DNA of 64,000 bases, taken from NCBI RefSeq assembly GCF_035594125.1, contig NC_087190.1, positions 7,863,539 to 7,927,538 of the forward strand, written 5' to 3'. Below the pieces are notes generated by a model that ran no database searches, was not told where the DNA came from, and saw only the letters and a list, made by a program, of their open reading frames with translations. The position numbers were made by a program, and so were the translations under genes. Shown piece by piece: positions 52,335 to 64,000 of the stretch. Position 1 is the first letter of the stretch, and every line of letters starts with the position of its first letter. The DNA comes from Scylla paramamosain (taxonomy: Eukaryota; Arthropoda; Malacostraca; Decapoda; Portunidae).

Positions 52335-52894
52335 GAATTGTTCATGTTGACAAGTAGTTGGGTTTAGGAGGGGGGATAAAAAACCCAGGGAGGAGTTAGG
52401 ATTCTTTTAATCTCTAACGTTTCGGCTGAATAGCCATCCTCAGAGAGACTGATTTACATGAGTGAAAACACACTATTTATAACAACATACAAAATTTTCT
52501 CATTTGACATTCGTACAGAATATTGCCATCCCGGCATGTACCTCACCTAATTTTATTTTATTATTTATTTATTTTTATTTTTTTTCCTTTTTTTCCTTTT
52601 TTTTTTTTTGCCAACTGACTAGAAAAAAAAACAGACTAGAATGCCACCTGAATAGAAAAAAAAATAAATAAAATAAAATAAAAATAAAAAAGTAAAATAA
52701 AATTAGGTGAGGTACATGCCGGGATGGCAATACTCTGTACGAATGTCAAATGAGAAAATTTTGTATGTTGCTATAAATAGTGTGTTTTCACTCATGTAAA
52801 TCAGTCTCTCTGAGGATGGCTATTCAGCCGAAACATTAGAGATTAAAAGAATCCTAACTCCTCCCTGGGTTTTTTATCCCCCTTCCTGAACCCA
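52335..52894. mobile_element. Foldback (inverted-repeat) insertion element, non-autonomous
   Basis: A 560-bp insert with no satellite similarity. It has 202-bp terminal inverted repeats at 52,359-52,560 and 52,693-52,894 that differ at only a few positions. The centre (132 bp) is made of A- and T-rich simple sequence. It is flanked by a 12-bp direct repeat, ATAAATGCATGT, at 52,323-52,334 and 52,895-52,906. The homologous sites at 17,067-17,078 and 3,215-3,226 are single and uninterrupted, which supports insertion with target duplication. The left side has 24 extra bases (52,335-52,358) outside the inverted repeat. There is no open frame of note, so mobility would depend on proteins encoded elsewhere. 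The family is not identified. A two-ended fusion of a retroelement tail is an alternative to a DNA transposon. Confidence 0.88.
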
Positions 52895-52906
52895 ATAAAT
52901 GCATGT
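52895..52906. repeat. Target-site duplication, right copy
   Basis: ATAAATGCATGT, after which the satellite resumes with ATAACATTATATATG exactly as at 17,079. Confidence 0.88.
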
Positions 52907-53624
52907 ATAACATTATATATGAAGAAACAGAAGAACATTACCGAAAACGTATATTTTGAGTGTTTTTTCACATTGTTACGTAACAAAACGCCAAAATGCA
53001 TGGAAATCACCCAATATGGATAAAATAAAGGACATTACGAGAAAGATGTATTATTAGTATTTTTGAGCGTCTTAGGTACCAAACGCAAAAACTATTTGGT
53101 GACACTGTATATGAAGAAACAGAACATTACCAAAAACGTTTATTTTGAGTGTTTTTCACAATTTTATGTACCAAAACGTCAAAATGCCTCCAGAGCACCA
53201 TCTATGGGAAAATGAAACATTTCCAGAAACATGTCTTTTGAGTGTTGATGAACGTGGTAGGTACCAAAGTCATAAAAAGCATGGAAAGCTACCTATATGA
53301 AAGAACAAGACAACCAAAAATTTATCTTTTGGGTATTTTCAGCTACTTACGTACCATAACGCTGAGATGTATGCAAAACACCCTTTATTACCATAAACAC
53401 TTTTTTTTTCTTCTTACATATAAAAAGAAACATAAATGCATGCAAAATACTTTGCAATGGGAGACGAAAAGACATTAGAAGAAACTTTTATTTGAGTGTG
53501 TTTTTTTTTTTATTTCTAGGGAACCAAGACCTGTTTGACACATTGAAGAGCACTCTATATGGAGAAAAGAACAAGATTACAAAAAATGTGCTTTTTGAGT
53601 GTTTTTCACATTGTTAGGTAAGAA

Positions 53625-53644
53625 AACACTCTATAAAGAGTGTT
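53625..53644. repeat. Palindromic strand-switch junction
   Basis: AACACTCT-ATAA-AGAGTGTT, same as 17,804-17,823; marks the minus-to-plus change. Confidence 0.85.
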
Positions 53645-56600
53645 ATTTGTGGGTTTTAGCTTTTTTATGCATAACGAACTTAAAAAAAACTCATAATACA
53701 CGTTTCTCGTAACATCCTTTCATTTTCCAAACATAGGGTTCTTTGCATGTATTTAAGCGTTTTTATAGGTAACATGATCAAAAACACTCAATATACATGT
53801 TTCTGGTAATGTTATTCTGTTTCTCCATAAAAGGTGTTTTGCATGCGTTTTAGCGTTTTGGTATGTAAGAAGCTCAAAAACACGTAAAGGCAGGTTCTTT
53901 GTAAAAGTTGGTTTTATTCCCATATAATGTGATTGCCCTCATTTTTATTGCTTTATTGCCTCAAAAACACTCAAAAGACACTTTTCTGGTAATGTCATTT
54001 TTTTTCCCACATCAAGCTAGTTTCGCATGCAATTTTTGGTTTTGGTAACTAAGAATGTGAAAAGCACTCAAAATACATGCATTTGGTAAGGTTGTTCTGT
54101 ATTTTTGATTAAGAGTGTTATTTTTGAGTTTCAGCATTTTGGTATCTAAGAAACTTCTCCATATACACCGAGTTTTTGCGATTTTTGCCTTGTGGCTGTT
54201 GTGAAACTATAAAACACTCATTATACACGTTTCTCGTAATGTCCTTTTGTATCCTAATATAGAATGCTTTCCGTCCATTTTCGCGTTTTTAGAAGGTAAG
54301 AAGGTCAAAGACACTCAAAATATACCTTTTTGGTAATGTTTTTCTATTTCTCCATATTCGTTGGTTTGCATCCGTTTTTATCGTTTTTCTACGTAAAACA
54401 CTGAAAAGACACTTTTTCAGTAATTTTGTTATGGATTCCCACATTGAGTGACTTCCATATTATTTATCGTTTTGGTGCCTAACATGCTGAAAAAAAACAC
54501 AAAAGACATGTTTCTGGTAAGGTCGTTTAATTTCCCCATATAGTTGACTTTGCATCCACTTTAGGGTTTGGTACATGACAGTCCGAAAAAAAGCTAAAAT
54601 TAACTTTTTTTCATAATGTTCTTTTTTCACATAATTTCCCTGAATTTTGGCAGAATTTTGGTATCTCGGTACCTATGAAGATGAATAAAAAAAAATCCTA
54701 TTTTTTTATTCTTTTTTTTTTTCTCTATAAAGAGTGTTATTTGTGGGTTTTAGCTTTTTGGTACTTAAAGAACTTAAAAACACTCATAATACACGTATCT
54801 CGAAATGTCCTTTCGTTTCCCAAACATAAGATTCTTTGCATGTATTTAAGCGTTTTTATAGGTAACATGATCAAAAACACTCAAAATACATGTTTTTGGT
54901 AATGTTATTCTGTTTCTAAATAAAGGGTGTTTTCCATGCGTTTTAGCGTTTTGGTATATAAGCTCAAAAACACTTGGAAAAAACACTTGGTAAAAGTTGG
55001 TTTCATTTACATGTAATATGATTCCCCTGCTTTTTAGTGCTTTATTGCCTATCATGCTAAAAAAAAAAACACTTAAAAGACACTTTTCTGTTAATGTCAT
55101 TTTTCTTCCCACATAGAGCTACTTTCACATACAATTTGGGGTTTTGGTAACTAAGAATGTGAAAAACACTCAAAATACACGCATTTGGTAAGGTTGTTCT
55201 GTTTCTCAATTAAGAGTGTTATTCAGGAGTTTCACCATTTTGGTATCTAAGAAACTTCTCCATATATACGAATTTTTGCGTTTTTTGCCTTGTGCTTCTT
55301 GAGAATCTATATAACACTCATTATACACGTTTCTCGTAATGTCCTTTTGTTAACCAATATAGAGAGCTTTCCATCCATTTTCGCTTTTTTTGTAAAAAGC
55401 TCAAATATACTTAAAATATACCTTTTTGGTAATCTTATTCTATTTTTTTCATGTTGGTTGGTTTGCATCCGTTTTAGCATTTTTCTACTTAAAACACGGA
55501 AAAGACACGTTTTCAGTAATTTGTTTTGGATTCCCATATAGAATGACTTCCATATTATTTATTGTTTTGGTGACTAAAATGCTGAAAAAAACACTAGAAA
55601 CACAGGTTTCTCGTAAAGTCGTTTAATTTCTCCATATAGTTGGCTTTGCATGCATTTTAGGGTTTTGTGCATAAAAGTCCGAAAAAAATGTTAAAATTAA
55701 CTCTATTGATAATGTTCTTTTTTCATATAATTTCCCTGAATTTTGCCAGAATTTTGGGATCTCGGTACCTATGAAGAAGAATAAGACAAAAAAAAATCCT
55801 ATTTATTTATTTACTTTTTTTTTTTCTCTCTATAAAGAGGTTTTAGCTTTTTGGTACTTATGGAACTTAAAAACACTCATAATACACGTTTCTCGTAATG
55901 TCCTTTCGTTTCCCAGACATAGGGTTCTTTGCATGTATTTAAGCGTTTTTAGAGGTAACATGATCAAAAACACTCAAAATACATGTTTTTGGTAATGTTA
56001 ATCTGTTTCTCCATAAAGGGTGTTTTGCATGCATTTTAGCGTTTCGGTATATAAGGAGCTCAAAAACACTTAGATTGTTTTATTCCCATATAATGTGATT
56101 ACCCTCCTTTTTAGTGCTTTATTGCCTAACACGCTCAAAAACACTCAAAAGACACTTTTCTGGTAATGTCATTTTTTTACCACATAAAGCTAGTTTTGCA
56201 TGCAATTTTGGGTTTTGGTAACTAAGAATGTGAAAAAACAGTCAAAATACAGGTCAAAATTAAGGTTGTTCTGTATTCTCAATTAAGAGTGTTATTCCTG
56301 AGTTTCAGCATTTTGGTATCTAAGAAACTTATCCATATACACGAGTTTTTGCGTTTTTTGCCATGTGCTTCTTGTGAAACTATAAAACACTCATTATACA
56401 AGTTTCTCGTAATGTCCTTTTGTATCTCAATATAGAGTGCTTTCTATCCATTTTCGCGTTTTTTGTAAGAAGCTCAAAAACACTGAAAATATACCTTTTT
56501 TGTTAATGTTATTCTATTTCTTCATATTCATTGGTTTGCATCCGTTTTAGCGTTTTTCTACGTAAAACACTGAAAACACACTTTTTCAGTAATTTTGTGA

Positions 56601-58671
56601 TGGATTCCCATATTGAGTGACTTCCATATTATATATCGTTTTGGTGCCTAACATGCTGAAAAACACTCAAAAGACAGGTTTCTGGTAAAGTCGTTTAATT
56701 TCCCCATATAGATGGCTTTGCATGCAATTTAGGGTTTGGTACATAACACTCCGAAAAAAAAAGCTAAAATTAACTTTTTCGATAATGTTCTTTTATCCAC
56801 ATAATTTCCCTGATTTTTAACAGAATTTTGGCCTCTCGGTACCTATGAAGATGAATAACAAAAAAAAAAATTATCATTTTCATTTATTTCATTTATTTCA
56901 TTTATTTATTATTTATTTTTTATTTTTTTGGTTTCTTTATAAAGAGTGTTATTTGTGGGTTTTAGCTTTTTGGTATTTAAGTAACTTAAAAACACTTATA
57001 ATACACGTTTCTCGTAATATCCTTTCGTTTCCCACTCATAGGATTCTTTGCATGTATTTAAGCGTTTTTATAGGTAACATGATCAAAAACACTCAAAATA
57101 CTTGTTTTTTGTAATGTTATTTTGTTTCTCTATGAAGGATTTTTTGCATTCGTTTTTGCGTTTTGCTATGTAAGGAGCTCAAAAATATTTAACGGCAAGT
57201 TCTTCGTAAAAGTTTGTTTTATTCACATGTAATGTGATTGCCCTTCTTTTAAGTACTTTATTGTCTAACACGCTCATAAACACTCAAAAGACATTTTCTG
57301 GCAATATAATTTTTTCCCCACATAAACCTAGTTTCGCGTGCAATTTCGTGTTTTGGTAACTAAGAATGTGAAAACACTCAAAATACACGCATTTGGTAAG
57401 GCTGCTCTGTATCTCAATCAAGAATGTTATTCATGAGTTTCAGCATTTTGGTATCTAAGAAACTTTTGCCTTGTGGTTGTTGTGAAACTATAAAACACTC
57501 ATTATACAGGTTTCTCGTAATGTCCTTTTGTTTCCCAATATAGAGTGTTTTCCATCCATTTTTGCGTTTTTTGTAGGTAACAGGCTCAAAAACACTCAAA
57601 ATATACCTTTTTGGCAATGTTATTCTATTTCTTCATATTGGTTTGTTTGCATCCGTTTTAGCGTGTTTCTACGCAAAACACTGAAAAGACAAGTGTTAAG
57701 TGATTTTGTTTTGAATTCCCATATAGAGTGACTTCCATATTATTTATTGTTTTGGTGCCTAACATGCTGAAAAACACTCAAAAGACAGGTTTCTGGTAAA
57801 GTCGTTTAATTTCCCTATAGAGGTGGCTTTGCATGCAATTTAGGTTTTGGTACATAACTGTGCGAAAAAAAAGCTAAAATTAAATTTTTTGATAATGTTC
57901 TTTTTTCCACATAATTTCCCTGAATTTTGCCAGAATTTTTGGCATCTCGGTACCTATGAAGAAGAATAACACAAAAAAAAGAAAATTACTTTTTTTTTTT
58001 TGTTTCTCTGTAAAGAGTGTTATTTGTGGGTTTTAGCTTTTTGGTGCTTAAGGAATTTAATAACATTCATAATACACATTTCTCGTAATGTCCTTTCCTT
58101 TCCCAAACATAGGGTTCTTTGCATGTATTTAAACGTTTTTATAGGTAACAAGATCAAAAACACTCAAAATACATGTTTTTGGTAATGTTATTCTGTTTCT
58201 TCATAAAGGGTGTTTTCCATGCGTTCTAGCGTTTTGGTATGTCAGGAGCTCAAAAACACTTAAAGGCAAGTTCTTGGTAAAAGTTGGTTTTATTCCCATG
58301 TAATGTGATTGCCCTTCTTTTTAGTGCTTTATTGCCTAACACGCTCAAAAACACTCAAAAGACACTTTTCTGGAAATGTCTTTTTTTTTCTTTCCACATA
58401 AAGCTAGTTTCGTATGCATTTTCGGGTTTTGATAACCAAGAATGTGAAAAACACTCAAAATACACGCATTTCGTAAGGTTGTTCTGTTTCTCAATTAAGA
58501 GTGTTATTCATGAGTTTCAGCGTTTTGGTATCTAAGAATCTCAAAAACACTTATAATGCACGTTTCTCGCAATATCCCTTTTTTTCCTCATTTAGGGTGC
58601 TTTGCATGCATTTTGGCATTTTATTTTTCACGGAATAGCTGAAAAACACTGAAAATACACACTTTTGGTAA
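53635..58671 (+). repeat. 1.1-kb higher-order satellite array III
   Basis: Landmarks near 54,661, 55,770, 56,829 and 57,941, spaced 1,109, 1,059 and 1,112. Types are alpha, beta, then the two units equivalent to 23,156 (TTTCATTTATTTCATTTA leader) and 24,262. No gene is seen. Confidence 0.95.
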
Positions 58672-58699
58672 TAAGAACATAAGAACATAAGAAATAAGT

Positions 58700-59370
58700 A
58701 AATATGCATGAAGGCATCAGGCCTACACGTGGCAGTACTTGTATATGCCTACGTATTTCCACCTATCATCCCTATCTATAAATGTGTAATTTTCTCTTAC
58801 AGTTGCCAAATGCCTCAGCAGTAACAGCTTGATTACTAAGTCCGTTCCAATCATCTACTACTTTATTTGAAAACCAATTCCTTCCTGTTTCCTTTTTGAA
58901 CATCAAGTTTTCAGGCTCAAGCCTGAAAACCTGATGTTCTATTTTTCTTGTTCTATCATGGTTACAGATTCTAAGAATTTTCCTTATGTTCCCCTTGTTA
59001 TAACCCATATACCACTTAAAGACTTCTCTCAGGTCCACTCTTAACCTACGTCTCTCTAAAGAACGTAAATTTAACAGCTTGAATCTCGCTTCGTAAGGAA
59101 TACTCCTCATCCCCTGTATCCTTTTTGTCATTCTCCTTTGAAGTGATTCTAATAGACCTTTATCCTTCCTGTGATGTGGTGACCAGAATAGGACAGCGTA
59201 GTCTAGATGAAGTCTGACCAGCGCTAAATGTAACTTTAATATTATTTCGGGAGTTTTACTTTTAGCACTCCTGAAAATGAATCATAATACACTATTTGCT
59301 TTGTTTCTGGCCTCTTTGCATTGCTTTCTTAGACGGAGTTCAGGGTTAACTTTAAATCTCAAATCTTTTT
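58700..59370 (-). pseudogene. Reverse transcriptase thumb/C-terminal remnant, copy 2
   Basis: The open minus-strand frame 59,131-58,772 contains MTKRIQGMRSIPYEARFKLL, LRSLERRRLRVDL, FKWYMGYNKGN, a DRTRK motif and WFSNKVVDDWNGLSNQ. Upstream of it LDYAVLFWSPHHRKDKGLL can be read. These motifs, in this order, are characteristic of the region after the RT palm in CR1/jockey-like elements. The frame ends at a stop after KRKLHIYR, and the expected D-DDRW continuation lies in another frame, so a one-base lesion sits near 58,772. Unlike copy 1, LLNLRSLERR is uninterrupted. No function is expected. Confidence 0.86.
58898..58939. repeat. Near-perfect 42-base palindrome in the retrotransposon, copy 2
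   Basis: Same as 25,213-25,254 with one mismatch (C at 58,931 in place of T). Confidence 0.88.
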
Positions 59371-59371
59371 C

Positions 59372-59741
59372 TTACCCTGAACCTACCAGAACTTGGTTGT
59401 TCATTATGTAACTACTGTGTGGGTTTCTTCTACTTACGCTAAGTGCTTTGCATTTGTTGATATTTAACTGCATTTGCCATCTGTCTGTCCATTCGTTCAT
59501 CCTGTCCAAATCTGCCTGCAAGGCGATGGTATGCGATTCTGACCTAATTAATCTACATACTCTCGTGTCATCCGGAAATTTACTAACAACACTGTTAATT
59601 CTACTATCCAAGTCATTGACATATATTACAAACAACATCAGCCCTAATACTAATAATCCCTTTGTCACCCCACTAATTACTTGACCCCACTCGGATTTAG
59701 AGCCGTTTATTACAACACTCTGTCGCCTGCCGCTTGGCCAT
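59372..59741 (-). pseudogene. Reverse transcriptase palm remnant with mutated FPDD box, copy 2
   Basis: The minus strand reads GRRQSVVINGSKSEWGQVIS, then MLFVIYVNDLDS, then SKFPDDTRVC, W-MQLN-NKCK and YIMNNQVLVG. The family box is FADD; here alanine is replaced by proline next to the catalytic aspartate pair, so polymerase activity would be unlikely even if the frame were whole. The region before FVIY is in frame, whereas copy 1 has a 2-base deletion there. A stop follows NNQVLVGSG. The early RT motifs, including the first catalytic aspartate, are missing through the shared internal deletion near 59,742. Confidence 0.87.
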
Positions 59742-60130
59742 GACCTTATCCAGATTACTTATAACCTTTTTCCAATTCTTAAATACTCTGGAATATATTT
59801 CATCTGGTCCTGGTGACTTGAACTTTTCAGCTTATCTATCTCCTGTTCCACTATCTCTTTAGTTATGGTAATATCTGTCAGCTTCTCATTCTCTTCTACT
59901 CTAAATATCTTCTCACTATTCGCAAATTCTGCATGTTTTCCTGGGCAAAGACAGTTAAAAAATACTCGTTGACAATTTTACTAATCTCCTCTCAACAACT
60001 AAGCAGGTCCCATTCTGCTGTCTTTAAGGAACTATTGTTTCTCTATTCTTCGTCTTATATGCCTGATAAAATCCCTTGGGGTCCATCTTCGCTTGGCTGG
60101 CTACCTTTAATTCATAACTATTTTTAGCTT
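59742..60130 (-). pseudogene. Remnant of the RT N-terminal flank (PGPDE region), copy 2
   Basis: Broken minus-strand frames show KMDPKGFYQAYKTKN, then NEYFLTVFAQEN, then KLTDITITKEIVEQEIDKL and PGPDEIYSRVFKNWKKV followed by ISNLDK. This is the usual order ahead of the RT palm in CR1/jockey-like elements. ISNLDK is followed within a few bases by the WPSGRRQ region in another frame. In an intact element over a hundred residues would normally separate them, so this is an internal deletion. Frameshifts near 59,815 and 60,000 break the reading frame. Confidence 0.78.
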
Positions 60131-60331
60131 TCCTTGTTAAACTCCTGACTTTTCTAATTCATTATATTATGGCCTTAAAACCACTTCCCCTGTCTTTAAT
60201 CTCATATATACTTGTCTTTCGCCCTATGTAGTGTTTTAATCTCAGTCATCCATTTAGGACTATTTTTCTGTGATCTTATTCTTCTATAAGGGATGTTCCC
60301 TAACTGTCCTGAATGTAATTTATCAACGAAA

Positions 60332-63213
60332 TATTCATTTCACTTCTCCATAAAGGGTGTTTTGCTTGGGTTTTAGCGTTTCTGTACATAAGAACCTAAA
60401 AAACACGTTTTTAGTAATGTTGTTTTGTATTCCTTTATAGAGTGCTTTCCATGCTTTTTAGCGTTTTGGTGTCTAACACGTTCAAAAACACTGAAAAGAC
60501 ACGTTGATGATAATGTCGTTTCGTTTCCCGATAAAGGGGCCTTCCAATGTATTTGTACTTTTGGTACTTAACAATATGAAAAAAAGTTTAAGTGAAAGTT
60601 TTTGGTAGAGTTGTTTTTCCATATAAAGTGCTAATCACGTGTTTTAGAGTTTTGGTACCTAAAAATCTCAAAATATCTCATAATACACTTTTCTCGTAAT
60701 GTCCTTTCTTTTTTCCATGTAGGATGCTTTGCGTGTAATTTGGCATTTTTATACTTAACAAGCACAAAAACCGTAAAGGTTGTTTTGCATGCGTTTCAGC
60801 GACGTAAGAAGGTCAAAAACACTCTAAAGATACTTTCTTGGTAATGTTATTTTATATTGCCAAATAGAGTGCTTTCAATGCTTTTTAGCATTTTGATTCC
60901 TAACACTCAAGTAAACACTCAAAAGACACGTTTCCTGTAATATAGTTTTGCTTCTTCATATAGGGATCTGCATGCATTATGATGTTTTGCTACATAATAT
61001 GAGAAACGCTCAAAATAAAGGTTTTAGCTAATGTTGTTCTTTTTCTCTATATAGGGTGCTATTCATGCGTTTTAGCGTTTTGGTACTTAGGAAGCTCAAA
61101 AACACTAATAAAACTTTTTTCTCCTAATGTCTTTCTATTTACCCATATAGGATGCTTCGTATGTATTTTAACGTTTTGGTACATAACAAGGTAAAAAAAA
61201 AAATAAATAAATAAAAACACGTTTTTGGTGATGTTCTGTTTCTCTATTAAGAAATATAGGATATATTCAATTTTCATTCAAGCGGTTTAGTGTTTGGTAC
61301 CTAAGAGACTCAAAACACTGACAATGCACGTTTCTCGTAATGTTCTATCGTTTCCCCATACAGGGTGCTTTACATGCATTTTTAATATGATGTACGTAAC
61401 AGACTCAAAAAGACTCAAAATACACGTTTTTTGGTAATTTTTTTTTGTATTTGGTAAGGTTATTCGTGTTTGTTGCAGGTGTTTTAGCGTTTTGGGTCGT
61501 AAAAAGTTTAAAACACTTAAAAGACATGCTTATTATTTTGCATTTCTATATAAGGTGCTTTCCATGCTATTTAGCATTTATGTGAAAAACACATAAACAT
61601 ATTTCTTACATTATTGTTAAATTTTCTCGTATAGCGAGCAAGCATTATGGTGTTTTGCTACCTGACAATGTGAAAAACATTCAAATTACACGATTTTGGT
61701 ATTTTGTTTCTCTTTCTCCATACAGTGTGCTACTCATTTATTTCAGCGTTTTGGTACCTAAGAAGCTAGAAAAAAAAAAAACTCATAATACACGTTTTTT
61801 GTTGTCCTTTCATTTCCTCATATAGGGTCTTTTTGGTGCTTTGGTACCTAACAGGGTGTTTGCATGTATTTTGACATTTTAGTTCGTAAGAACCTAAAAA
61901 GAACACTCTAAAGACACGTTTTAATAAAGTTGTTTTGTATTCCCCTATAGGGTGATTTCGTTGCTTCTTACTGATTTGGTGCCTAACACGCTCAAAAAAT
62001 AATAAAAGACAAGATTTCGTTTCGTTTCTTCATATAGGTTGCTTTACATGCATGTTGGCGTTTTGGTAATTATCAATGTAAAAAAAATACACGTTTTTGG
62101 TAAGGTTGTTCTTTTTCTTCAGAGGACTATTGAAGCTTTTTACTGATTTGGTACTTAAGAAAGTAATAAAAAAAAATAACATAACAAACGTTTCTCGTAA
62201 TGTCCTTTCATTTCCATATGCATGGTGTTTTGTTAGATGATAGGCGATTTTGTACATAATACGCTCAAAGACACTCAAAATACACGTTTTTGGTAAATGT
62301 ATTCTGTTTCTCTATATAGGGTATTTTCATGCGTTTTTAATGTCGTTTCATATATCTATTTCTCCATATAGGGTGTTATTCATGCGTTTTACCCTTTTGA
62401 TACTAAGAAGGTCAAAAACACTCATAATACACGTTTCTCGTAATGACTTCATTTTTCCCATATAGGGTATTTTCGATTCATTTAGGCGTTTTTTACGTAA
62501 CAATCTTACAAACACTCAAAATACTTGTTTTTGGTAATGTTATTCTGTTTCCCCATAAAGGTTGTTTTCTGTTTTTTTTATTTTTTCGTTTTGGTAAGTA
62601 GGACACTCAAAAGAAACGTTTTCTTAATGTTGTTTTGTATTCCCATATCAGGTGATTTGTATGCTTTTTATCATTTTTGTGCCTAACACGCTGAAGAACA
62701 CATTTTATATACGTTTCTGAAATCTCGTTTCCCTTCCCCAAATAGGGGGCTTTACATGCATTATGGCGTTTTCATTCATAACAATGTGAAAACACTGAAA
62801 ATTTACGTTTTTGGTAATGTTATTTCATATAGAGTATTATTCATGCATTTTAGCGACTTCGTACCTAATAAGTAAAAAAAAAAAACACCAATAGTACACA
62901 TTTTAGTAACGTCTTTTCATTTTTCTATTTAAGATATTATATATGCATTTTGGCGTTTTTCTACTTAACTAACTCAGAAACACTCGAAATATTTGTTTTT
63001 GATATTATTTCTCCATGTTTTTTTTTTTCATGCGATTTAGCGTTTCGGTACGTAAGAAAGTCAAAAATAATGAAAACACACGTTTATGGTAAAGTTGTTT
63101 TGTTTTCCTTTATAGGGTGCTTTCCATGCTTTTTAGCGTTTTGGTGCCTAGCACGCCAATAAACATTCAAAAGGCACTTTTCTGGAAATCGCGTTTCCTT
63201 TCCTCATATAGGG
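60332..63213 (+). repeat. Pentameric satellite, plus orientation (block D2)
   Basis: Close copy of 26,635-29,570 with small indels, for example a loss near 60,770 relative to 27,080-27,120. Order a-b-c-d-e continues from the retrotransposon edge. No gene is seen. Confidence 0.92.
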
Positions 63214-63677
63214 TACAAAAACATGTATTAGTAGTGTTTTCGAAAACGCCAAAGTGCACGCAAAGTAAGCTATACGAGAGAAACAAACAAAAACGTGTCT
63301 TTTGAATGTTTTCAGCTGTTTACGTACCAAAACACTAAAATGCATGGAAAAGAAACTTCATGGAGAAACAAAATATTATTGCCAAAAACGTGTATTTTGA
63401 ATGTTTTTAAGCTTATTACGTACCAATACGCAAAAATTCATCCATTTCATTTTATTTCGGTGCTTTTCAACGTTAGCACCAAAACTCTAAAGAGCATGGA
63501 AGACACTCTTTATAGAAATCAAAACATTATCAAAATGGTGTCTTTTGAGTGTTTTTGAGCTTCTTACGTTCCAAAATGCTAGAACGATAAATAGCCTTTA
63601 TCGGGAGACATTACCAAAAACGTATGATTTAAGCGTTTTCCAGCTTTTTAGAAACCAAAACCCCTAAATATATGTAC
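63214..63677 (-). repeat. Short inverted satellite patch in D2
   Basis: Same breakpoints and sequence as 29,571-30,037. Confidence 0.87.
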
Positions 63678-64000
63678 TAATCACGTGTTTCAGTATTTCA
63701 TTACCTAAGAAGCTCAAAAACACTTATAATATACGTTTTTGGTAATGTTTTTCTGTTTTTCATATATGGTATTCTGTATAGATTGTCGTATCTAACATGA
63801 GGAAAACACCCATTTTTTTGGTTAATGCTTTTTTCTCCATATAGAGTGATATTCACGTGTTTTAGTGTTTTCGTACATAAGAAGTTAAAAAACACTCATA
63901 ATAATATTTTTTCTTAATAACTTTTAGTTTGTCAATGTCCGTTAATTTGTGTGCATTTTGGCGTTTTTGTACCCAACAAGCTCAAAAAGACTCAAAACAC
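63678..64000 (+). repeat. Pentameric satellite, plus orientation, cut by window end
   Basis: Matches 30,038-30,347 and runs off the window. No gene is seen. Confidence 0.9.

Larger units (their letters stand above)
58672..60331 (-). mobile_element. Truncated CR1/jockey-group non-LTR retrotransposon, copy 2
   Basis: Same insertion point, truncation point, internal deletion and TTCTTATG-type 3' repeats as 24,987-26,634, so the two descend from one insertion by duplication of the surrounding satellite. In some places this copy is closer to the expected ancestral frame (GRRQ motif, SEWGQ, LDYAVLFWSP). It has its own damage elsewhere. Relative to copy 1 it has extra bases near 59,204-59,215 (GATGAAGTCTGA region), a segment lost from copy 1. 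Confidence 0.88.

Noticed and set aside
52335..52894. Classical short-duplication DNA transposon (Tc1, hAT or PIF type miniature element)
   Set aside because: The flanking duplication is 12 bp, the ends are asymmetric by 24 bases, and no family-specific terminal motif was recognised; the family is left open.

Overview
The window contains no intact gene. It is almost entirely an AT-rich satellite DNA domain from an animal genome. The two protein-coding traces are decayed reverse transcriptase fragments of a CR1/jockey-group non-LTR retrotransposon; their thumb and C-terminal wording resembles elements common in arthropods, especially crustaceans. The host is therefore probably an arthropod, possibly a decapod crustacean, but this is inference from recalled family resemblance, not from a search. 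Nearly all short open frames here are satellite repeats read in one frame, and the (Ile-Tyr)n frames are TA microsatellites.

The satellite is hierarchical. The monomer is about 95 bp, with recurrent boxes such as GGTAATGT, CCATATAGGGTG, GCATGCATTTT and GCGTTTTGGTAC. Five monomer types (here a to e) follow a fixed order, giving a pentamer of about 476 bp. In parts of the window two diverged pentamers (e-a-b-c-d / e'-a'-b'-c'-d') are fused into a 10-monomer higher-order unit of about 1.1 kb; both of its d monomers carry extra sequence. Some of these units alternate as two subtypes (alpha, beta), giving a further 2.2 kb period.

Layout: 1-5,591 is an inverted copy of 14,664-20,222. It is followed by a long TA microsatellite (5,592-6,049), block A1 (6,050-8,992), other satellite (8,993-11,443), a second TA tract, block A2 (11,582-14,552), satellite in minus orientation to about 17,813, and 1.1-kb array I (17,814-24,986). 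Retrotransposon copy 1 (24,987-26,634) and pentameric satellite (26,635-32,359, with a TA tract) come next. Array II (32,360-46,289) contains a small inverted patch. From 46,386 to the window end there is a second copy of 11,131-30,347: TA tract, block A3, minus-strand satellite carrying a foldback element (52,335-52,894), array III with two fewer 1.1-kb units, retrotransposon copy 2 (58,672-60,331), and matching pentameric satellite.

The sequence thus records local amplification, inversion and segmental duplication. The retrotransposon inserted before the large duplication, since it lies at the same site in both copies. The foldback element came after it, or at least is absent from the other copies, which preserve the empty site. 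Such domains are typical of heterochromatin (pericentromere, centromere or knob), but nothing in the sequence alone assigns this one. All similarity statements were judged by eye.
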